In this document: positions 1 through 6,886 of the stretch, piece by piece | How positions within the stretch are numbered: the stretch's first letter is position 1 | How the letters are laid out: every line of letters begins with the position of its first letter | Assembly: GCA_964397555.1 (NCBI GenBank) | Contig: CAYNJF010000049.1 | Coordinates: forward strand, 1 to 14,731 | Reading direction: 5' to 3' | DNA length: 14,731 nucleotides | Source: CAYNJF01 sp964397555 | GTDB taxonomy: Bacteria > Pseudomonadota > Gammaproteobacteria > Berkiellales > Berkiellaceae | Made by a program: the position numbers and the translations under genes | The notes under the pieces: model-generated | Database searches by the model: none | What the model was told of the DNA's origin: nothing | The model's input: the letters and a program-made list of their open reading frames with translations, nothing else

Positions 1-22
1 TACCCATGTTAGGGAGAACACC

Positions 23-1099
23 ATGCAACAACAGCAAGCTAATCTAGAAAAACAAACGCCTTTTTTTAGTGAGCATATTAAATTAGGGGCTCGGATGTGT
101 CCATTTGCCGGATGGTCGATGCCTTTACATTATGGTTCGTCCATCAAAGAGCACGAGAGTGTGCGAGAATCAGCCGGCTTATTTGATGTTTCTCATATGG
201 CGATTGTTGACGTCAAAGGCTCGCAAGCCAAAGCGTTCTTGCGCATGGCGTTGGCCAATGATGTGGCAAAAATATATCCAGGCAAAGCGTTGTACGGGTG
301 TATGCTCAGTTTAGATGGTGGCATCATTGATGATTTAATTACCTATCAAATCGATGAAGATCACTATCGCATCATCATCAACGCGGCCACCACCACAAAA
401 GACATACGTCATTTAGAGACTTTGACTCGAGGTTACGACGTTGCCCTTGATCTAAAATCTGACTTTGGTTTGATTGCCTGTCAAGGACCCAAAGCTGTGG
501 CCATCTTGAGTGAACTGTTTCCGAATGAGGCGCTCACTCAGGTCAAGCCCTTTCACACCTGTCAATCCCAACGGTTAATGTTTGCTCGAACTGGGTATAC
601 CGGCGAAGATGGGTTTGAAATTATGGGGCCAAGCGATGCTTTGATTGAAGTATGGCAAGATTTAATTGCTAAAGGGGTTACCCCTTGCGGGTTAAGTGCT
701 AGAGATTCACTTCGTTTAGAGGCTGGCTTGAACCTTTATGGCATTGACATGGACGAGACCACAAGTCCATTAGAGTCAAATTTAGCGTGGACCGTTGATT
801 TTAAAGACGAAGAGCGAGATTTTGTCGGTAAAGAAGCATTGGTTGCTCAAAAGGAGCAAGGTATTGCTCGACAACTGATTGGTCTTAGCCTGCAAGCCAA
901 AGGGGTATTACGAGGCGGGATGAGCGTTCGTTTTGATGGCGGGGAGGGGGTTATTACTTCCGGTGGTTTTGCGCCTTCGTTGGGCCACTCGATTGCCTTT
1001 GCTCGTCTTCCGTCCACTGAAGTTTCTGAATTTGAAGTGTTAATTCGCAACCAATGGGTGCGTGCCGAACGCACTAAGGTTCCTTTTCTTAAAAAATAA
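23..1099 (+). CDS. gcvT: Aminomethyltransferase, T-protein of the glycine cleavage system
   Basis: T-protein takes the aminomethyl group from lipoylated H-protein and passes its carbon to tetrahydrofolate, giving 5,10-methylene-THF and ammonia in the cytoplasm. The 358-residue product is of normal family length. Visible signatures are the N-terminal FAGWSMP and LFDVSHM blocks (about residues 28-58), GGIIDDLI with the catalytic aspartate region at D103/D104, RTGYTGEDGFE at 189-199 and the CGLSARDSLRLEAGLNLYG block typical of the folate-binding fold. The ATG at 23 follows AGGGAG (11-16) at six bases' spacing. It is the first gene of a four-gene operon with gcvH 37 bases downstream. The promoter and any glycine riboswitch would lie left of the window. 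Family assignment is secure; the role in this organism is inferred from orthology. Confidence 0.97.
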   Translation: MQQQQANLEKQTPFFSEHIKLGARMCPFAGWSMPLHYGSSIKEHESVRESAGLFDVSHMAIVDVKGSQAKAFLRMALANDVAKIYPGKALYGCMLSLDGGIIDDLITYQIDEDHYRIIINAATTTKDIRHLETLTRGYDVALDLKSDFGLIACQGPKAVAILSELFPNEALTQVKPFHTCQSQRLMFARTGYTGEDGFEIMGPSDALIEVWQDLIAKGVTPCGLSARDSLRLEAGLNLYGIDMDETTSPLESNLAWTVDFKDEERDFVGKEALVAQKEQGIARQLIGLSLQAKGVLRGGMSVRFDGGEGVITSGGFAPSLGHSIAFARLPSTEVSEFEVLIRNQWVRAERTKVPFLKK

Positions 1100-1136
1100 T
1101 TGATGACACCCGGTAAATCGACAAGGAGATTGGATG

Positions 1137-1532
1137 ATGTCAGAAGTACCCGCAGACATTCGCTACACTCGCACTCATGAGTGGGCCAAGCTTGAAGATA
1201 ATGAAATCACCGTAGGCATTACTGATCATGCTCAAAGCGCCTTGGGTGATATTGTGTTCGTTGAATTGCCTGAGGTAGGCCAAGAATATCGCAAAGAGCA
1301 AGAAGGGGGCGTTGTAGAATCCGTCAAAGCCGCCAGTGATCTGTATGTCCCTATCTCTGGAGAGGTCACGGAGATCAACAGTGCCCTAGAAGAGCAGCCA
1401 AGTAAGGTCAACGAAGATCCCTACCAAGATGGTTGGCTTTACAAGATTCGTCCGTTCGACTTAGGCGAGTGGGATGAGCTTTTGGATGCTAATGATTATC
1501 AGGAAACGTTAGAGATCGAACAAGGAGCGTAA
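1137..1532 (+). CDS. gcvH: Glycine cleavage system H-protein (lipoyl carrier)
   Basis: H-protein is the mobile carrier that shuttles the aminomethyl intermediate on a lipoyl arm between the P-, T- and L-proteins. The 131 residues contain the family core: YTRTHEW near the N-terminus, GITDHAQSALGDIVFVELPEVG, and the lipoylation site ESVKAASDLY with the modified lysine at about K64. The length matches the E. coli protein closely. Two adjacent ATGs exist, at 1134 and 1137. I prefer 1137 because it sits eight bases after AAGGAG (1123-1128) and gives the MSEVPADIRY start common in the family; 1134 would add one Met. It lies between gcvT and gcvPA, with only five bases before gcvPA. Lipoylation enzymes and the L-protein are not in the window. 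Confidence 0.96.
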   Translation: MSEVPADIRYTRTHEWAKLEDNEITVGITDHAQSALGDIVFVELPEVGQEYRKEQEGGVVESVKAASDLYVPISGEVTEINSALEEQPSKVNEDPYQDGWLYKIRPFDLGEWDELLDANDYQETLEIEQGA

Positions 1533-1537
1533 CGCCC

Positions 1538-2905
1538 ATGCCATTCATTCCACATACGAAGGCACAAGTTGACGCCATGTTATCCCAAATTGGGTTAGAG
1601 ACGCTTGAAGATTTATTTCAAGAAATCCCTGAATCCTTGAGGGTTGGCCTGTTAGAACAGATCCCAGAGGGTCTGAATGAAATGCAGCTCAATCGCTTGG
1701 TTGAGGAAAAGCTTAACCAAGACAATAAAGTGTCGTGCTTTGCCGGGGGAGGGGCTTACGAGCATCATATCCCCGCCGCGGTGTGGGATTTGGTGATGCG
1801 AGGCGAGTTTTTAACGGCGTACACGCCTTATCAAGCCGAAGCATCACAAGGGACGTTGCAGTTATTATTTGAGTATCAAACCATGATGGCTTCGATCATG
1901 GGCCATCCCATCTCCAACGCCTCACTGTATGACGGTGCCTCAGGCTTGGTAGAGGCGGTTTTGATGGCGTGTCGGATTAAGCGTCATGACAACCCATGTG
2001 TGTTTGTCCCTGAGCATGTTCCCCCAACCTATCGAGCAACGCTTGAATCATTGACGGCTCCTCAAGGGATCAAAATTGTTTGGATCCCCTATTCAGTGAC
2101 TTCAGGTCGGGTCTCCTTAGAAGCTCTTGAAGAAGCGTGGCATAAGCATAAGACATGCACAGCCTTGATTGTCCCACAGCCGAACTACTTCGGAGTCCTT
2201 GAAGAGGTCGATGTGCTGACTGATTGGGGGCATGATAAAGACGCGCTAGTCGTGGGACTTTGTAATCCGCTGGCCATGAATCTTTTGAGTGCACCAGGTA
2301 GCTGGGGGCAAAAAGGGGCGGACATTGCTTGCGGGGAAGGTCAACCCATGGGAGTTCCTTTAAATCGAGGGGGGCCTTACTTCGGCTTTTTAACGTGTAA
2401 GGAGCGTTTTGTTCGACAGATCCCAGGTCGATTAGTTGGACTGAGTGAAGACACCAATGGACAACGAGCTTTCACTTTGACGCTACAAGCAAGAGAGCAA
2501 CACATTCGCCGCTCGAAAGCGACGTCCAACATTTGTACGAATCAGGGGTTGTTAGTCACCGCCGCAACGATTCATATGAGCTTACTCGGACCTGCGGGCC
2601 TAAAAGATGTCGCCACGGTATCCCATCAAAATGCGATTCAATTAAAATCGATGGTTGAGGCTTTGCCCCAGGTAAGTTCAGTCTTCCAATCACCCTTTAT
2701 GCATGAGTTTGTGATTAAGACGCCATTAGAGACCTCTTTTGTGATTGATGAAATGATGAAAAAAGGGATTCTTGCTGGGATAGATGTCAGTCATGACTAC
2801 CCTGAGTTTCAAGGTGCATTGATGGTGTGTGTCACTGAAACCAAGACGCAGGCGGACTTGGAGCACTACACTAAGGCGTTATCTTCCGTGCTGGAGGGAC
2901 ATTGA
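1538..2905 (+). CDS. gcvPA: Glycine dehydrogenase (decarboxylating) subunit 1, P-protein N-terminal half
   Basis: This is the N-terminal half of the split P-protein. With GcvPB it forms the PLP enzyme that decarboxylates glycine and loads the aminomethyl group onto H-protein. At 455 residues it is typical for the split-type alpha subunit. Recognisable blocks are FAGGGAYEHHIP, AYTPYQAEASQGTLQ, GHPISNASLYDGASG and ACGEGQPMGVPLNRGGPYFGF; it lacks the PLP-binding lysine, which lies in subunit 2. An AAGGAG at 1522-1527, inside the end of gcvH, precedes the ATG by ten bases. Its stop overlaps the gcvPB start as TGATG, which suggests coupled translation and equimolar subunits. Many Enterobacteria carry a single fused gcvP; the split form occurs in Legionella, Coxiella and Francisella as well as in Gram-positives. 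Confidence 0.96.
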   Translation: MPFIPHTKAQVDAMLSQIGLETLEDLFQEIPESLRVGLLEQIPEGLNEMQLNRLVEEKLNQDNKVSCFAGGGAYEHHIPAAVWDLVMRGEFLTAYTPYQAEASQGTLQLLFEYQTMMASIMGHPISNASLYDGASGLVEAVLMACRIKRHDNPCVFVPEHVPPTYRATLESLTAPQGIKIVWIPYSVTSGRVSLEALEEAWHKHKTCTALIVPQPNYFGVLEEVDVLTDWGHDKDALVVGLCNPLAMNLLSAPGSWGQKGADIACGEGQPMGVPLNRGGPYFGFLTCKERFVRQIPGRLVGLSEDTNGQRAFTLTLQAREQHIRRSKATSNICTNQGLLVTAATIHMSLLGPAGLKDVATVSHQNAIQLKSMVEALPQVSSVFQSPFMHEFVIKTPLETSFVIDEMMKKGILAGIDVSHDYPEFQGALMVCVTETKTQADLEHYTKALSSVLEGH

Positions 2906-4389
2906 TGATTATTTTTGAAAAATCAGTTGAAAATGCGAGAGCGGAGAGCCAATCGCCTCACCCAACAAACGCGCCCGTTCATATTCCTGAGCATCTTATT
3001 CGAAAAGATAAGCCAACGCTTCCTGAGCTCTCAGAGCTTGATGTCGTTCGCCATTATCATAACTTGTCGCAGAAGAACTTCGCCATTGATGGTCAGTTTT
3101 ATCCATTAGGTTCATGCACCATGAAATACAACCCCAAAGGGGTTCAAAAGGTGGCGGCCCATCCTCATCTTAAAGATGCACACCCAAACACGCCAAGTCA
3201 GTACTCGCAGGGATATCTTTCATGCTTGTATGAGCTTCAGGATTATCTAAAAGCGGTAACTGGCATGCATGGTGTGAGTTTGACGCCGATGGCCGGGGCT
3301 CAAGGTGAGCTGGCTGGTGTGATGATGATCAAACAGTATCATCATCAACGAGGTGATACGGCTCGTATCGAGATGTTGGTGCCGGATTCAGCGCATGGGA
3401 CCAACCCAGCCTCGGCCTGTATGTGTGGGTTTAAGATCCGAGAAATTCCTACAGGGCCCTCTGGGGATCTGGATATGCAAGCGCTTAAAGAAGCCCTTAG
3501 CGAGAAAACCGCTGGCATCATGTTAACCAACCCATCAACCTTGGGTTTGTTTGAAAGAGATATTTTGACCATCTCCAAATGGGTGCACGATGCAGGTGGC
3601 TTGCTGTATTACGATGGCGCCAATCTGAATGCAATCCTGTCTCAGGCTCGACCCGGGGATATGGGCTTTGATGTTATGCATATGAACATGCATAAAACCT
3701 TTGCAACCCCTCATGGAGGGGGAGGGCCCGGCTCAGGACCTGTGGCTGTGAGCGAACGACTTGAACCTTACCTACCCACTCCAATTGTTGGGTTCAATGA
3801 AGCCAATCACGAGTATGAATGGCTAAGTAAAAAAGATCGTCCTTTGAGCATCGGCCAGATGTCGGCGTTCATGGGGAATGCGGCTATTTTATTCAGAGCC
3901 TGGGCCTACATTCGTTTGCTTGGTCGAGAAGGGTTAAGAAAAGTATCCACGTTTGCAACGCTCAACGCGAATTACATTAAAGTTGAGCTTGAGCGTCGTG
4001 GTATTGAGTCTGCCTATCCCGATCGAATGGGATCTCATGAGTTCATCATTACCTTTAAATCGATCAAAAAAGAATTCTCAGTCACGGCGATGGATGTGGC
4101 TAAGCGCTTGCTCGACTATCGAATCCATGCTCCAACGACTTACTTTCCTTTAGGGGTACCAGAGTGCTTTTTGATCGAGCCGACGGAAACCGAATCGAAA
4201 AGAGAGCTGGACAACTTCATTGAGGTATTGGAAAAGATTTATCACGAGGCCCAAACCAATCCTGAGAAGGTCAAAACGGCCCCGCATTCTCTACCTATCA
4301 CTCGAGTGGACGAAGTCAAAGCCGCACGCGAGCTTAAGGTCACTTGGAAGCCTACGTCTGAAAAAGAGGAGTCAACATGTCACGCCTAA
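2905..4389 (+). CDS. gcvPB: Glycine dehydrogenase (decarboxylating) subunit 2, P-protein C-terminal half
   Basis: This is the PLP-bearing half of glycine decarboxylase, partner of GcvPA. The 494-residue product shows LGSCTMKYNPK (from L68), PDSAHGTNPASA, and MNMHKTFATPHGGGGPG with the Schiff-base lysine at K264. The ATG at 2905 overlaps the gcvPA stop (TGATG) and follows GGAGGG (2893-2898) at good spacing; a TTG three bases earlier (2902) is open but less likely. The C-terminus ends in a polar Lys/Glu-rich tail. Its last 13 bases overlap the start of the first outer-membrane barrel gene in another frame, and the Shine-Dalgarno of that gene lies inside gcvPB. Identification is secure. Confidence 0.96.
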   Translation: MIIFEKSVENARAESQSPHPTNAPVHIPEHLIRKDKPTLPELSELDVVRHYHNLSQKNFAIDGQFYPLGSCTMKYNPKGVQKVAAHPHLKDAHPNTPSQYSQGYLSCLYELQDYLKAVTGMHGVSLTPMAGAQGELAGVMMIKQYHHQRGDTARIEMLVPDSAHGTNPASACMCGFKIREIPTGPSGDLDMQALKEALSEKTAGIMLTNPSTLGLFERDILTISKWVHDAGGLLYYDGANLNAILSQARPGDMGFDVMHMNMHKTFATPHGGGGPGSGPVAVSERLEPYLPTPIVGFNEANHEYEWLSKKDRPLSIGQMSAFMGNAAILFRAWAYIRLLGREGLRKVSTFATLNANYIKVELERRGIESAYPDRMGSHEFIITFKSIKKEFSVTAMDVAKRLLDYRIHAPTTYFPLGVPECFLIEPTETESKRELDNFIEVLEKIYHEAQTNPEKVKTAPHSLPITRVDEVKAARELKVTWKPTSEKEESTCHA

Positions 4390-5156
4390 ATGCGTCAAAG
4401 TGGCTTGTGGTGACGCTTGCCATGTTGTTAAGCACAAGCACTTATGCCAACGCTTGGTTATTTGGTTTAGAGGCCGGTTACATGTGGCGCTCTTATAAGC
4501 TTAACGCCAATACCGTCAATGCATCTCCGGTGGTCGCAGGCGCTACTGGGATCCCCGTTGGAGCTCAAATGGGAGATACCATTGTAACGCTTCGAGATGA
4601 TGGTGGGTTATGGGGCGGCTTTTTGGGGTATGAATATCAGATCAGCCCATGGTTTGTTGGCACGGTAGAAGCCAAAGTAACCATCGAAACCATTGTCGAG
4701 GATCATCAAATCCAATACGCCGATAAAATCAACGGGATGAATCTGTTTTTGGCAGATGTTAAATACGAACGCGGCACCCAATGGGAGCTGTCTACCACCA
4801 TTGGGATGAAAGGCGCTCGTGATTGGATCCCATTTGTAAGGGCTGGGGCGGTTGTTGGAAACGATGAGCTGACTTATCCACTCACGCTTATCAATGGAGG
4901 ATTTCTTATCCAAGATTCCATGTTGCAACACAACAGACGTTACGGGTGGCTCGTGGGTGTCGGCGTTGAGGCGCCAATTTTTCATGACTCCATTGTGCCT
5001 TTGCTGAGAACATCAACAGTAAGGTTGGAGTACAACTACAACCGAACCGAACGTTTTACCATGGATGATGTGAACCCCCCATTTAATGGAAGGCAGACCG
5101 CAAGGCCTGCGACGCACGCCATTAAATTAGCGTTGGTGTTAAAACATCAAACCTAA
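4377..5156 (+). CDS. Outer-membrane beta-barrel protein, paralogue 1 of 3
   Basis: Likely a small outer-membrane barrel of unknown ligand. The 259-residue product begins with a signal peptide (KWLVVTLAMLLSTSTYANA, cleavage after A26 by an A-N-A motif). The mature part alternates polar and hydrophobic/aromatic residues as amphipathic strands do. It shares ordered blocks with the next two genes: GGFLGYEY then WFVGTVEAKV; PFVRAGAVVGND; GWLVGVGVEAPIF; TVRLEYNYNRTERFTMDD; and HAIKLALVL near the C-terminus. Unlike most barrels it does not end in an aromatic residue (it ends LKHQT), so assembly by the usual BAM signal is uncertain. The ATG overlaps gcvPB by 13 bases and follows GAGGAG at about 4366-4371, which implies expression with the gcv operon. 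It contains no cysteine. The function is not recognisable; porin, adhesin or surface antigen are all possible. Confidence 0.85.
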   Translation: MSRLNASKWLVVTLAMLLSTSTYANAWLFGLEAGYMWRSYKLNANTVNASPVVAGATGIPVGAQMGDTIVTLRDDGGLWGGFLGYEYQISPWFVGTVEAKVTIETIVEDHQIQYADKINGMNLFLADVKYERGTQWELSTTIGMKGARDWIPFVRAGAVVGNDELTYPLTLINGGFLIQDSMLQHNRRYGWLVGVGVEAPIFHDSIVPLLRTSTVRLEYNYNRTERFTMDDVNPPFNGRQTARPATHAIKLALVLKHQT

Positions 5157-5158
5157 AG

Positions 5159-5178
5159 TGCGAGCACGGTTGCTCGTA
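5159..5178 (+). terminator. Hairpin after paralogue 1 (possible weak terminator or mRNA 3' end)
   Basis: CGAGCA and TGCTCG (5161-5166 and 5171-5176) pair perfectly around a CGGT loop, and the stem can be extended by a G-U and a T-A pair. It begins two bases after the stop codon of the first barrel gene. No T-run follows, so it is not a classic intrinsic terminator. It may stabilise the 3' end of the gcv-barrel transcript or stop it only in part. Confidence 0.4.
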
Positions 5179-5199
5179 GCGGCCTAATGACTATATAAT
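5170..5199 (+). promoter_or_regulatory. Likely sigma-70 promoter for barrel paralogues 2 and 3
   Basis: A perfect TATAAT box sits at 5194-5199. Eighteen bases upstream is TTGCTC (5170-5175), a weak -35 with the TTG kept. Transcription would start near 5206 and leave a leader of about 65 bases before the ATG at 5272. The -35 falls inside the right arm of the hairpin at 5159-5178. The -10 is convincing; the -35 is tentative. Confidence 0.5.
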
Positions 5200-5271
5200 T
5201 CTCGGTCAAGGTAGGGCAAGCATTATTTGTTTGTAAACTAATTAAAATGGAATATCCAAAGGATGATTAAA

Positions 5272-6045
5272 ATGACGGTTTCAAGGATACTAACTTGCAT
5301 TTTCAGTTCCGTAGCCATTCTTGCCGCTCCACTCGCGTTGGCTTCTAATTCTTTACCTGGGCAAGCCGTCGTTGGTGTCAGCATTGGATATGAGTCTCGT
5401 TCAGGAACATTAAACTCAGATTACTTTTCAACGCCTCAATCACCTGCTCTGTTACTAGGGGTTGCACCTTCTGGCACTCAAGTTGCTGTTGATTCTGAAA
5501 AATTAAGTGATTCCGGTACTGTGTACGGCATCTTAGGTGGTTACCAAGTTTGGTGTAACGACTTTTTTGTAGGTGCAGAAGGTTACGTTGATTTTGGTCG
5601 TTATGAGCAAGTGAAACTTCATCACAAAACCACTAACACGATTGCTGCTACTTTCCAATTGCCTTCAGAAGCTGAGTACACGGTGCGTACTCGTGTGGGT
5701 GGCTATTTAAGAGGCGGTATGAAATTACCTCCCTTTTTCACCCCTTATGTAAAAGCTGGTGTCGAGTATGCCAAACATGAAGTCTCAGTGACTAACATTA
5801 TTGTTGCTGGTGCCCCAATCCCATTCGATCATTACTCCGAAGATCGTGGTTTCTGGACATTCTTAGTGGGGGCTGGTGTTGAAGTTCCCTTGTTCTCAGA
5901 AAAAACCAGCTTGAGACTTGAGTATATCTACAAGCCAGGCAACACTTTTGGTTTCGATGATCCGTTTGATACGTTGGCGGCTTTCCATGACATCAAAGTC
6001 AGATCGCACGCTGGTAAATTAATTTGGACCTTCTACTTAGGTTAA
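5272..6045 (+). CDS. Outer-membrane beta-barrel protein, paralogue 2 of 3
   Basis: A secreted 257-residue protein homologous to its neighbours on both sides. The signal peptide (SRILTCIFSSVAILAAPLALA) is likely cut after A24. Shared blocks are GILGGYQ then DFFVGAEGYVDFG; PYVKAGVEYAKHEV; TFLVGAGVEVPLF; SLRLEYIYKPGNTFGFDD; and HAGKLIWTFYLG at the C-terminus, where the final strand is aromatic-rich. I chose the ATG at 5272 because AAAGGA (5258-5263) lies eight bases before it; the in-frame ATG at 5263 overlaps that Shine-Dalgarno. The mature protein has one cysteine (C95, in YQVWCND). Its codons lean to GGT, GTT, GCT and CGT more than those of the genes around it, as is usual for abundant proteins, and it has its own candidate promoter. 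Function unknown; it could be a major surface protein. Confidence 0.85.
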   Translation: MTVSRILTCIFSSVAILAAPLALASNSLPGQAVVGVSIGYESRSGTLNSDYFSTPQSPALLLGVAPSGTQVAVDSEKLSDSGTVYGILGGYQVWCNDFFVGAEGYVDFGRYEQVKLHHKTTNTIAATFQLPSEAEYTVRTRVGGYLRGGMKLPPFFTPYVKAGVEYAKHEVSVTNIIVAGAPIPFDHYSEDRGFWTFLVGAGVEVPLFSEKTSLRLEYIYKPGNTFGFDDPFDTLAAFHDIKVRSHAGKLIWTFYLG

Positions 6046-6065
6046 TACATTAAAAAGGTTTGATT

Positions 6066-6815
6066 ATGTTTAGAGCCATCAAAAAATATGCGTTTGTTAT
6101 TGGCGTTTCCTTGATGGCTCAGTCTCAAGCCTTTGCTTTTGATGAATGTCACTATCTATTGGGCTTTGATATTGGTTATGCCGTCAGAGATGGCGAGTTG
6201 ACCCTTGATATTGCTCATCCCGCCCCAGGCAGCCAAGTCACCCATCAAGTCAATAAATACCATGATAATGGGATTTTGTATGGCTTTTTTGGTGGGTATG
6301 AAGTGGTTCACAAAGATTATTTAGCCGGAATTGAATTAAACATCGGTCTTCATGATTACGGCGATAACAAACCTTACGCATTTACGGATATTTTAGGCAA
6401 TAATTATTCGGGAAGCGCAGAGTTTGATCGCAATGTGGTAACGGCCTTATCTGTACGTTTCGGTTATAAGCTTGCCCCTTGGGTATGGGCTTATATTCGA
6501 GGCGGTGTTGAAACCAGTAATGATGATTTAATTTATCAAGCCACCTCGGCCTCGGCCGCACCCATTGCCGTTAGCATCAGTGATGGTCGTCGAGTCACGC
6601 GTGCATTAGGTGGATTTGGGTTTGAATTTCCCGTATTCAACAATGTCAATATAAGAGCCGAGTACAATCATTCAACGCGTAGCCGTGGCGTCAGTGTTGA
6701 TAGATTTGCCTCAGACAGCGTGACGCTTTTCTCGCCGGGGATTAAACCACTTCAGCATGCCTTTAAGTTGGCCTTTGTCTGGAACTTTGATTTTTCTTAC
6801 TTACTTGAAGACTAA
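6066..6815 (+). CDS. Outer-membrane beta-barrel protein, paralogue 3 of 3
   Basis: A 249-residue secreted protein, third member of the tandem family. The signal peptide (FRAIKKYAFVIGVSLMAQSQAFA) is cut after A24 (A-F-A). Family blocks are GFFGGYE then DYLAGIELNIG; AYIRGGVETSNDDL; RALGGFGFEFPVF; NIRAEYNHSTRSRGVSVD; and HAFKLAFVW. The C-terminus runs past the last family block into NFDFSYLLED, so the last strand is not terminal as in a standard barrel. The ATG at 6066 follows AAAAGG (6053-6058) by seven bases; a TTG at 6060 in the same frame is unlikely. It lies 20 bases after paralogue 2 and is probably co-transcribed with it. It has one mature cysteine (C28). Function not recognisable. Confidence 0.84.
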   Translation: MFRAIKKYAFVIGVSLMAQSQAFAFDECHYLLGFDIGYAVRDGELTLDIAHPAPGSQVTHQVNKYHDNGILYGFFGGYEVVHKDYLAGIELNIGLHDYGDNKPYAFTDILGNNYSGSAEFDRNVVTALSVRFGYKLAPWVWAYIRGGVETSNDDLIYQATSASAAPIAVSISDGRRVTRALGGFGFEFPVFNNVNIRAEYNHSTRSRGVSVDRFASDSVTLFSPGIKPLQHAFKLAFVWNFDFSYLLED

Positions 6816-6827
6816 AGCGCGTCTCAT

Positions 6828-6857
6828 TTGCTCAAAGCTCTTTAACTGTGAAATAAT
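6828..6857 (+). promoter_or_regulatory. Possible promoter for rppH-ptsP
   Basis: TTGCTC (6828-6833) and AATAAT (6852-6857, one mismatch to the -10 consensus) are 18 bases apart. This repeats the -35 hexamer and spacing seen before barrel paralogue 2. A start near 6864 would give a leader of about 23 bases. Both boxes are imperfect, and the short AT-rich gap makes chance matches likely. Confidence 0.3.
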
Positions 6858-6886
6858 AAAGCCAAATTTCTTATTACAGGCAGCCT

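Noticed and set aside
1..22. Glycine riboswitch or promoter before gcvT
   Set aside because: Only 22 bases are available upstream of the gene; nothing beyond the Shine-Dalgarno can be judged.
2902..2904. TTG as the start of gcvPB
   Set aside because: The ATG at 2905 forms the usual TGATG overlap with the gcvPA stop and has a well-placed GGAGGG.
4608..4985. Antisense open frame of 125 codons over barrel paralogue 1
   Set aside because: It lies wholly inside a well-supported signal-peptide gene, has no ribosome site and no recognisable domain; it is a coding shadow.
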